Origin: Limnoperna fortunei
Taxonomy: Eukaryota; Mollusca; Bivalvia; Mytilida; Modiolidae
Length of the DNA: 64,000 bases
Direction of reading: 5' to 3'
NCBI GenBank assembly: GCA_944474755.1
Contig: OX104114.1
Span: forward strand, 41,047,070 to 41,111,069
The notes under the pieces are model-generated. The model was not told the DNA's origin and did no database searches. It saw only the letters and a program-made list of their open reading frames with translations. Below, in pieces: positions 12,601 through 24,600 of the stretch (position 1 is the first letter of the stretch; the number at the start of each line of letters is the position of its first letter). A program made the translations under genes and the position numbers.

Positions 12601-15600
12601 AACTGTAAATTGAACAAATGATCAGCAATAGAAGCCCTACAAATGATTGCTAAGTCCAAAATTGCAAGATGACTCTTTATATGAGTTATTGCCCTTTCAT
12701 TATGAATTTGGATAAATGAACAGTTTCATCCTCACAAGTCAGGGTTTCTGTGTCCACATGTGAACACGAAACCCTGACAAACTTAGCTAGGAAATTCCCA
12801 GGCTAGAAGTCACTATTTTGATTGGCTACATCATACCTTGATGTAGCCAATCAAAAACTCACTTTCATTCACGACTTGGTTAGGGGATATCCCAATGTCG
12901 ATTGTAAATGAACTAAACGGATGTGTTGCATAGACCATGTGAAAATCAGTGTATTTTGTACAGTAGTGTTAATAGTTTGTTATTACCGTGTTATTTATTA
13001 GTTTCGTTACGTTTTCTTCACACTCAAGAATGAGTAAAAATGAATACTGCCAAACACTTGCTTCTGTCAAGCAATTTCATTAGTTGATATTTTGAAGGAT
13101 TGACGTCATACGAAAATCTTATAGCCTGGGAATTTCCTAGCTAAGTTTGTCAGGGTTTTGTGGACACATGTGGACACAGAAACCCTGACTTGTGAGGATG
13201 GAACAGTTTTTGAATTATAAATTAGTCTATAACACACCTGTTAGTAGAGTAAAACTGTAAATTTCTAAAGTACCCTAAAGGACAATGCCTAAAAACCATT
13301 TAATTTTCAGAAATTGTGTGATGGCACCTTATAAGTGTTATTGTATTTAACTAAAATTTTTGAAGAAGTGTTTAGTTTTTGCACAGTAACTTAAAAGCTA
13401 TAACAACTAGCCTGAAACTGTTAATTTCAAAAATTTTAATATAGTTGAAGTCATTTGGATTCCAGGTGAGCGATGACAGGCTCCAGGGAGCCTCTAGTTT
13501 TTGTCCTCAACACACAGTCATGCCTGGGGGGGGGGGGTTATACTGGTGTACCTCTGTCCATCCTTCCATCCATCTGTCCTTCTGTCCATTCACCCGTCCG
13601 TCCTTCCCTCCTTCTATCCACAATATAACTTTCATAAAAGTTTTCTCAGCAACTGAAACTTTTATATGTGACATTACCATGAGGTCCTGTAATGCGAAAA
13701 TTCGATTTCTGGTCTGTTGCATATCTACTTACTGTTTACCGATTTAGTCAAATCAATGACATGAATAGCGGGGATATACTGAGTGAGCAGTAGCTCACAG
13801 GTTCCTAATTTAACTTTTCCACTGTGTATAACACTCGCTCAGACTGACCTGATGATTTTTAAGCAAATGTCAGTATTATACACAGATGCTTACTGTAACA
13901 ACTTTTTCTTTATTATTGTTTTCTCAAATATATATATTTATTAACAGGTCGTTATAATAGAGCCATATTTTGACTGTTATGAACCAATGGTGAAGGTGGC
14001 CGGTGCCATTCCACGTTATTGTCCACTCAGACCAGTAAGTACCGGTAATCCCATCAATACTCGTAAGCACTTTGTCCACAATGCTTCCATGGATTGCTGG
14101 GATTGTCATACAAAACTTTATCGACTTGTTCACTTGTTTTGATGTGGGATTTTTGCAGTTATATAAATTTTGGTGAATCCTATTTGATCTGTTTGGGCAG
14201 ACGTTTTAATTAGTGATTTGCTGGTCAGTTTGTTCTGATACTGGATATATGTGAAATATTTGTTATCAGTCAATCAATCAATCAATCATAACAAGTGGAA
14301 AAAACTTGTTAATTTCTGCTTTTCCACTAAGTACTGCAAATAGGCATTGTGCAAAGAACATTGTGCAGATGATCCAGTAAACAGATATTTGTAACCCTTA
14401 AATCACTAAATGATGCCCCGCAATTTAAATACGTTAAGGTTATCTTCATTAAAATGCACTAACTGGTTAAAAATTAGATGTTATACCCCCTTAAACTTGT
14501 TTGGGGTGGTATATTGGAATCACCCTGTCTGCCTGTCTGTCTGTCCACATCCCTTGTAAGCGCAACTCCTCCTAAACCGCTTGATGAAATTTAATGAAAC
14601 TTAGCATAAAGGAAGTACATTATATGTAGATGTGCATGAAGGATTTTTATTGACCTCCGATATTAAGGGGAGATAATTGGACTTGAAAGCGAAGCGGGTG
14701 TATCCCTTTGTGAGCACGTACCAGAAATAACATCTTCACTTGTGTTAATATTGATATATAAAGGAGTTGATGTCATGAAGTAATTCATTACTTTATTACA
14801 TTAGGATATTAAATAAATTCACCTTAATTAAAATTCTTGAGTAAATGTTGTAGAATTTTTCATTTTAAAGTTCATATAATGCTTTATATTTTAGTACATT
14901 AACGACCAAGTTGTTTTTACTAAGTTGATCAAAGTTCCTTCTAGTATAATATGAAATAGGTTGCTGTAGTATGTCAGTATATAAGGGACATATATTCCAG
15001 GTAAAACATTAATTTGGGGTACTACTTCCATTTAACCTTTGCTACATGGGAATTTTAGACAGAAATTCAGTTTATTTAATAGCATCCTGCTTAGATAGAA
15101 AAATTTAATGATGTTATTTTGTAAACAATAAATCCATGAAAACTATGTTTAACTAACTTATTATTTATGTTACAGGTAAAGAAAGAAGGTGTGTTGACGA
15201 GTGATGATTGGAAGTTAGACCCAGTAGAACTGGAAAGTCACTTCAGCAATAAAACCAAAGCTATAATGATAAACAACCCTAATAATCCAGTTGGAAAAGT
15301 AGGTTGTTTCTCATATATATGGATTAGCAGTAAGGTTTCAACACTAGTGTTTATTTGAAGGTGGAGATTTCATTCTTTGTCTACCACAATAAAAATTCAC
15401 TGAACTTTATATTTCATTCATTGAAGGTACAACCTGAAACCAAAAAAGAAACAAATGATGTAAACATAATAATCTCACTGTATACAAAGTTATTTAGAGA
15501 AATACTTCAAATTTCTGAACAGGTTATACGATATAATATGGTTTTGGTCTGTTTATGCCTAATAAACCGTGAGGTATAAATAGACCCAAACCATATTATA

Positions 15601-18600
15601 TCGTATAACCTGTTCAGAAATTTGAAATAATCCTTATAATTTAATTTTTACTATAAATCCTAACAATTTTTATGGTAAAAACGTTGATGAAGTCGTGGAA
15701 CTATTTAAATTTTAATGGCGTAAGAATAGGTCATAGGTCACACAAGTTACATCATATAATATGGGTTGCCCGATTTGAATTGACCAATCAGATTTCAGCT
15801 TACTAAGCAAATTAAATTATTTTTTTTATTTTGTCTGTATGACAGGTTTTTACACAGGATGAATTAGAATTGGTAGCTAACTTATGTAAGAAGTATGATG
15901 TTATATGTATCTCTGATGAAGTCTACGAATGGATGATATATGATGGTCTAAAACATATCAAAATGGGTAATTATAATGATATGTTAAAATGTGAATAAAT
16001 GTCAGTTAAATGATTAACCAGAGACATATAATTACAGAGATTGGCAACTCGCCGAAATCTCGCAAGATATCGCGGCCCCGTTCGATATTACCTGTTCAGA
16101 CGAGATAATAAAAAGGGGAAAGAACTACCGCTGGCTTTCCTTAACAACCGATAAACAATTGATTTTTAAATTTAAGATTAATAACAAAAAATGCATCTTA
16201 TTATTGGTGTTTTTTTTCTATTCTTAACGGATAATTAATGAAATTTTCTTCCTTGTTGGCGACATGAAAATATCGGTTAATTAAAACATAATTGTTTGGG
16301 TTAATGAATGTCTTAATTAATTACTATAATCTGTTTGAATTTAATAATTTTAATAATTGTGCTAGTTGATTACCTATGATTGCCTTTAAAAATCCTAAAT
16401 TTGTTTTATTTTGCAATCTTTGCCGATCGTTGCCGGCAGCAAAAATGTTTTACTGAAAATTAACAGCCATTATAAAACATCGTTTTGTACAAATAAACAT
16501 TTATTGTGCTCCAGCAAAGCCGAGATTACTATGTACAAGACAGACATTTTATCATGGGATGACGATCTCAACGAATTTCAACTAAAATAACTTTTGGGTG
16601 ATTACACAGACAGCGAGTGTTTGTAGACAACTAATATAATTATAGCGATTCCGAAAGTGTTCCGAAAAAGACTAATTTGAAAATAGTGGTTTTCAATGTC
16701 CAGTCTGCAATAAAATTTTGAACCAGTAGCAGGTTTTAGAGGTTATACCTCAAAATAACACGGGATGCATAATCTCAAATGTTAGTATAACCATTGTTTA
16801 CCTTCTGCTAAAAGTGAACATTGGCCTACCACTTTGAATGAATAGTTTTGTGTATGTTTGAGTGCATTACTGGATTCTTTTCTCTCTTTTTTGTTTTTGT
16901 TGCTATTTTTTTATTGGGGGGGGGATTGTTCTGAATTGTTCTTTGTTCTATTACTGGAACTGGAACTAATAGTACTAATAATATAGAAGACAACAAATGG
17001 CATTGCAATCATTCTCTTTAATTTCTCTATTGTTCGGCAAAATATTAGCATATATCAAGTGAAGTTGATACATCAGGTTTATTCTCTGAAAGTTTATTCC
17101 ATGAATATTTAGATTTCTGGCACACGGAAGATTTTCTTTGTTTTCTTGGCACTCTAAAAAAGAACAGATGATTGAATTAAAAAAGTCATGTAAACATACA
17201 AATAGAACATGATCTGAGTGTTTTAAACCGGAAGAAATAGGTCATAATTAAGAATCAGATGAAACCGCATAATTTGTTACACCTTTAGAACAGGTTTTTT
17301 AACAGGAGGACATCTCCATCCTGTTACATATTTATTACAACCTATTTTCTTTTAATTTGGTAGCCACTTGTTGCCGTTGTTATGTAATCACAGGTGTGAT
17401 GAACAAAAGGTGCAATAAACAAGGATGTCATAAGCTGTCTGAGGGTACATCCCTAGGTAGCTAATACCTGTGTCATCATATAATTTGTCTAATTGGTGAA
17501 AGCCATAAACATCAAAGAAGACCATACAAGGTGGCTTTGATTTTAACTCGCTGGGGCTAGTACAACTGTCAAATTTAATTAGAATTAATAAAAAAATTAT
17601 TTTTGTTTGTTTGTGAAAAAGTAGTATGCAAAGTCATACTAGTGTTTACAATCTAGACCCAGATTTCCATATAATTTTTTTTTAAATTTAAATTTGAATT
17701 GAATAATGACTTTCTAAACCCTATAGTACATGTATATGGTTTAAAGATAACAATACAACATGGTTTGGGCGTTTTTATTGAAAGGTGAAAAAGGAGTATA
17801 CAAAGTCATACTAGGCTTATTTACAATCTAAACCCAGATTTCCGTATGTAAAAATATAGAAAAACACATGTTTTAGAGCTTCATTTTTTAAAAAATTTCA
17901 ATTTGAATTGAATAATGACTTTCTATACCATATAGTATATGGTGTAAAGATACAAATAAAACATGGTTTGGGTGTTTTTATTGAAAGGTGAAAAAGGAGT
18001 ATACAAAGTCATACTAGGGTTATTTACAATCTAGACCCAGATTTCCGTATGTAAAAATATAGAAAAACACATGTTTTAGAGCTTCATTTTTTTTAAATTT
18101 CAATTTGAATTGAATAATGACTTTCTATACCATATAGTATATGGTGTAAAGATACCAATAGAACATGGTTTGGGTGTTTTTATTGAAAGGTGAAAAAGGA
18201 GTATATAAAGTCATACTAGGGTTATTTACAATCTAGACCCAGATTTCTGTATGTAAAAATATAGAAAAACACATGTTTTAGAGCTTCATTTTTTTTTAAA
18301 TTTCAATTTGAATTGAATAATGACTTTCTTTACCATATAGTATATGGTGTAAAGATACAAATAGAACATGGTTTGGGTGTTTTTATTGAAAGGTGAAAAA
18401 GGAGTATACAAAGTCATACTATGGTTATTTACAATCTAGACCCAGATTTCTGTATGTAAAAAGATAGAAAAACACATGTTTTAGAGCTTCATTTTTTTTT
18501 TAAATTTCAATTTGAATTCAATAATGACTTTCTATACCATATAGTATATGGTGTAATGATACAAATAGAACATGGTTTGGGTGTTTTTATTGAAAGGTGA

Positions 18601-21600
18601 AAAAGGAGTATACAAAGTCATACTAGGGTTATTTACAATCTATAGAAAGAACAATATAGCTGGCTTCCTTTACTCTGTAATTCAAAATGGAAGTTGGACT
18701 TCATGACAATTGATTAGAATAGTTTAAGTCTACATTTTGAAATTGTTGACAAAACTATAATTTATACCAAATATATTTAAACAAAACGAGCGCAATCTGA
18801 TTTTCGTGAAATGCTGTAAAGGAAAAATCGCCCCCCCCCCCTTTTTCAGACTGACTATTGTAACGTTCACCAACAATCTCATAACCTATTACCTCACGTA
18901 TATAAAAATATTAAAGCAAAAATACTTTGAACAAAAATATTAGATCCAATAAAATATTAAACACAAATATTTCCACACATCAACATGATGCGGTCGGTCC
19001 AGACGTTGTGCACGAACATCGATCAAAGTACCCATTAAGCCATTTACAGTATTATACAGGTAAACAAAAACACGTTTAATGAAATATGCGCTAAATCTGT
19101 GCATTCTATTTTATTTACTTACCTTTCTGATTTAATTAACTGTGTTTTTCTTGGCAAATTTTATTTTAACTGCGAGGTGATTCCTTTCGATGTTCACATT
19201 TGTTTTCATAAGCAACAAAATGGCGGATGCAAACTATCGTAAAGTCTCGTTTGTACGTAAGGGCCGCGATAGTTCGATTGCATTTCATTGGTTATTACGA
19301 CCAGTTGCCAATCTCTGTAATTATATGTCTCTGGATTAACTAATCACTGTATTGATTCATTTGAAAAAAGATGTTCTCTGGACTTGCTATTGAGGTTTTT
19401 GTACTCTGGTATTATCCATTTTAAATCATTAATTTTTTTTGCTCATTGACTTGCACCATTCTCTTCATAATTGAAATCAGCATGTTTTAAAAATACAACT
19501 TAGAAATTATTATGAAATTCTTAGTATTCCTTTACAGCTTTATAGATACATGTACAAAACTTGTTCATATAAAACCTATGAAAAATCAAGAGAAACCTGA
19601 TTGCTGCCAAATTTTCAAACACAATATATCTTAAAAATCAGTGCATTGACCTGTCATCATTGTGGCCCTCTGCACTACAGAACAGTTGACATGGGTATCT
19701 GCCTAACTGGCATGTAAATGCTATCATGCCTTGTCAGATTATTGAATTATATTTAAATTAAATGTAAATTTTTCTATTTTTATGTAAAATTCAAACCACA
19801 TAGTCGGTGTGGAAAAAAATATTTCTGTTACTATCTGTTGATTTGTTTAAAATAATGATGTCATAAACAAAAATAATTATGTCAGAAACAATACAACTCC
19901 CATATCCTACTATAGAAAAGTCCTATTAATGACTAAAAAATTTATCAAGAATAAAAAAAAAATTGATTGAATGTCTGTCCAGCGAGCAGTATTTCAGCTA
20001 TATTCAGGACGGGAGAAATGGAAGATCTGTATTAAAGATTTATTGCCAGTGTTTTACAGTTAAAGGTTATTTTTTTCAGGTATGTATTAAAAATCCTCTG
20101 TAAAAACAATATAAAAATCAAATACATTGTATAAATTAGTCATGACAGTAAAATTGAGGTTGGTAGAATTAGTATTTTATTTAGCTAATTTACTGTTTTT
20201 TATAATACAAGACACAGAATCTTATTGTCTCGCCTGTGACGAAAGTCGCTGGAGGCTAGACATATGTATGGGAATCCGGCGGCGGTGGCGGCGTAAACAC
20301 TTGACATCTTGCTTCATATATTTGTAAGCCCAAGACCTAGGTCCATCAAATTTGGTACAGAGGTAGCTTATGATGAGTACTTGCCTGCCAGTCACCTGTC
20401 AACCGACCTTGACCTCAATTTCACGGTTCCATGACTACGTTAAAGTTTTTGGGTTACGGCAGTTCCTCTGTAACTACGCATGGTAGGATGACAATATTTT
20501 GTGTATAGGTTGCTGATGACTAGTACATGACTGTCTGGTAGGTGTCACCTGACCTTGACCTCAATTTCACGGTCCAGCGACAACGTTAAAGATTTTGGGT
20601 TACGACAGTTCCTCTGTAACCACGCATGGTAGGATGACAATATTTTGTGTATAGGTTGCTGATTACTAGTACATGACTGTCTGGTAGGTGTCACCTGACC
20701 TTGACCTCAATTTCACGGTCCAGCGACAACGTTAAAGTTTTTGGGTTACGACAGTTCCTCTGTAACCACTCATGGTAGGATGACAATATTTGGTTTATAG
20801 GTTGCTGATGACTAGTACATGACTGTCTGGTAGGTGTCACCTGACCTTGACCTCAATTTCATGGTCCAGCGACTACGTTAAAGTTTTTGGGTTACGACAG
20901 TTCCTCTGTAACCACGCATGGTAGGATGACAATATATGGTATATAGGTTGCTGATGACTAGTACATGACTGTTTGGTAGGTGTCACCTGACCTTGACCTC
21001 AATTTCATGGTCCAGTGACTACGTTAAAGTTTTTGTGTTACGGCAGTTCCTCTGTAACTATGCATGATAGGATGACAATATTTGGTATATAGGTTGCTGA
21101 TGAATAGTACATGACTGTCTGGTAGGTGCCACCTGACCTTGACCTCAATTTCACGGTCCAGGGACTACGTAAAAGTTTTGGGTTACGGCTGTTCCGCTGT
21201 AACCATGCATGGTAGGATGACAATATTTGGTATATAGGTTGCTGATGAATAGTACATGACTGTCTGGTAGGTGTCACCTAACCTTGACCTCAATTTCCCA
21301 GTCCAGTGACTACGTTAAAGTTTTTGTATTAGGACAGTTCCTCTGTAACTATGCATAGTATGGTGACAATACTTGGTATACAGGCCGCTGCTGATATTTA
21401 ATGCTATTTACATAATGCTTTTGACGAAATTTATTTTCGTTACTGATGCGGAATGCAGGCGAGACCTTTTTCTGTGTTTACACTTGTGTTAAGTACTCAT
21501 GGTTTATCAGATTTGTCATATCTATAGTTAAGTTATATAATTTTAAGTACTCCCCAAGGCACAGACTTCAGATTTAATGATTCATCCATTTGGATTGGAG

Positions 21601-24600
21601 AAATCTGCTAATCAACTCTTACCAATGTAAGATCCTTTGTATCAGCAATGTCTCAGACAAGTTGAAAATCTGAATTAATAAATTGTTAATGTGGGTGTTA
21701 ATTGGAAATGTAAATGTTATGGAAAATTGTCATGTAATTTCTTTAATGCACACATTTTCGTGTCAGATTATTATGGAAAAAAAATGTGTTTGATCTTTTG
21801 GTACACTTTTTAAATAGATATTTTGTTTACATGTATTAGAGTTTTCAGGATTAAAAAGGGCTAACCATACACATTTATTTTCCTCATTTTATTATTATTT
21901 TTTTAACTCAATTTTGATAGGATTACTTCAGTTTTCACTAGAATATTAAAATATTTTTCTCCCGTTGTATATTAGTATATTGGACTAGTAAGAGGGCAAA
22001 TAAGTCTGTAACAATAAAACAGGTTCTCTTGCTTCAAACTGAAAGTACTGAAAAAATGTATCCAGCAACTGTTTTGTTTTGTAGCCTCCTTACCTGACAT
22101 GTGGGAGAGAACTGTTACGATTGGCAGTGCTGGTAAAACGTTCAGTGCCACAGGATGGAAGTTAGGATGGGGAGTCGGTCCTGAAAGTCTCATCAAACCT
22201 ATGCAGATCTTACATCAGAATTGTATATATACCTGTCCTACACCTATACAGGTAATTTGCCTTAACAGAATTACAGTAAAAGGATTCATTTTTTCATGGT
22301 ACATTTTGTTTAGATTTCAAACCTAATATGGACACGTCCTTGTTGGGGGTGGCAGTAAACTGTCATCCTCTTCCTCGTCCTTGTTGGGGGTGGCAGTAAA
22401 CTGTCATCCTCTTCCTCGTCCTTGTTGGGGGTGGCAGTAAACTGTCATCATCTTCCTCATCATTGTTGGGGGTGGCAGTAAACTGTCATCCTCTTCCTCG
22501 TCCTTGGGGGTGGCAGTAAACTGTCATCATCTTCCTCATCATTGTTGGGGGTGGCAGTAAACTGTCATCCTCTTCCTCGTCCTTGTTGGGGGTGGCAGTA
22601 AACTGTCATCATCTTCCTTGTCCTTGTTGGGGGTGGCAGTAAACTGTCATCCTCTTCCTCATCATTGTTGGGGGTGGCAGTAAACTGTCATCCTCTTCCT
22701 CGTCCTTGTTGGGGGTGGCAGTAAACTGTCATCCTTTTCTTCATCATTGTTGGGGGTGGCAGTAAACTTTCATCCTCTTCCTCGTCCTTGGGGGTGGCAG
22801 TAAACTGTCATCCTCTTCCTCATCATTGTTGTGGGTGGCAGTAAACTGTCATCCTCTTCCTCATCATTGTTGGGGTGGCAGTAAACTGTCATCCTCTTCC
22901 TCATCTTTGTTAGGGGTGGCAGTAAACTGTCATCCTCTTCCTCGTCCTTGTTGTGGGTGCAGTAAACTGTCATCCTCTTCCTCATCATTGTTGTGGGTGG
23001 CAGTAAACTGTCATCCTCTTCCTCATCATTGTTGGGGTGGCAGTAAACTGTCATCCTCTTCCTCATCCTTGTTGGGGGTGGCAGTAAACTGTCATCCTCT
23101 TCCTCGTCCTTGTTGTGGGTGGCAGTAAACTGTCATCCTCTTCCTCATCATTGTTGGGGGTGGCAGTAAACTGTCATCCTCTTCCTCATCCTTGTTGGGG
23201 GTGGCAGTAAACTGTCATCCTCTTCCTCGTCCTTGTTGGGGGTGGCAGTAAACTGTCATCCTCTTCCTCGTCCTTGTTGGGGGTGGCAGTAAACTGTCAT
23301 CCTCTTCCTCGTCCTTGTTGGGGGTGGCAGTAAACTGTCATCCTCTTCCTCGTCCTTGTTGGGGGTGGCAGTAAACTTTCATCCTCTTCCTCGTCCTTGT
23401 TGGGGGTGGCAGTAAACTGTCATCCTCTTCCTCATCCTTGTTGGGGGTGGCAGTAAACTGTCATCATCTTCCTCATCATTGTTGGGGTGGCAGTAAACTG
23501 TCATCCTCTTCCTCGTCCTTGTTGGGGGTGGCAGTAAACTGTCATCCTTTTCCTCATCATTGTTGGGGGTGGCAGTAAACTTTCATCCTCTTCCTCGTCC
23601 TTGGGGGATGGCAGTAAACTGTCATCCACTTCCTCATCATTGTTGGGGTGGCAGTAAACTGTCATCCTCTTCCTCGTCCTTGTTGGGGGTGGCAGTAAAC
23701 TGTCATCCTCTTCCTCGTCCTTGTTGGGGGTGGCAGTAAACTTTCATCCTTTTCCTCGTCCTTGGGGGGTGGCAGTAAACTGTCATCCACTTCCTCATCA
23801 TTGTCTGGGGTGGCAGTAAACTGTCATCCACTTCCTCATCATTGTTGGGGGTGGCAGTAAACTGTCATCCTCTTCCTCATCTTTGTTAGGGGTGGCAGTA
23901 AACTGTCATCCTCTTCCTCATCATTCTTGGGGTGGCAGTAAACTGTCATCCTCTTCCTGGTCCTTGTTGGGAGTGGCAGTAAACTGTCATCCTCTTCATC
24001 ATCATTGTTGGGGATGGCAGTAAACTTTCATCCTCTTCCTCGTCCTTGTTGTTGGTGACAGTAAACTGTCATCCTCTTCCTAGTTCTTGTTGGGGGTGGC
24101 AGTAAACTGTCATCTTCTTCTCGGGGGTGGCAGTAAACTGTCATCCTCTTCCTCATCATTGTTGGGGGTGGCAGTAAACTTTTATCCTCTTCCTTGTCCT
24201 TGTTGGGGGTGGCAGTAAACTATCGTCCTCTTCCTCATCCTTGTTGGGGGTGGCAGTAAACTGTCATCCTCTTCCTGGTCCTTGTTTGGGGTGGCAGTAA
24301 ACTGTCATCCTCTTCCTGGTCCTTGTTGTGGGTGGCAGTAAACTGTCATCCTCTTCCTCGTCCTTGTTTGGGGTGGCAGTAAACTGTCATCCTCTTCCTC
24401 GTCCTTGTTTGGGGTGGCAGTAAACTGTCATCCTCTTCCTCCTCATTGTCTGGGGTGGCAGTAAACTGTCATCAACTTCCTCGTCCTTGTTGGGGGTGGC
24501 AGTAAACTGTCATCCTCTTCCTCATCCTTGTTTGGGTTTGCAGAAAATTTTTTATATTTCAATTTTCTTTTATACAACTGTTTTGCCCATAGCAATCAAA

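Noticed and set aside
22770..23128. Open frames of about 100 codons on both strands
   Set aside because: They are repeat artefacts of the 41-bp minisatellite; a repeating unit without a stop gives open frames on both strands.
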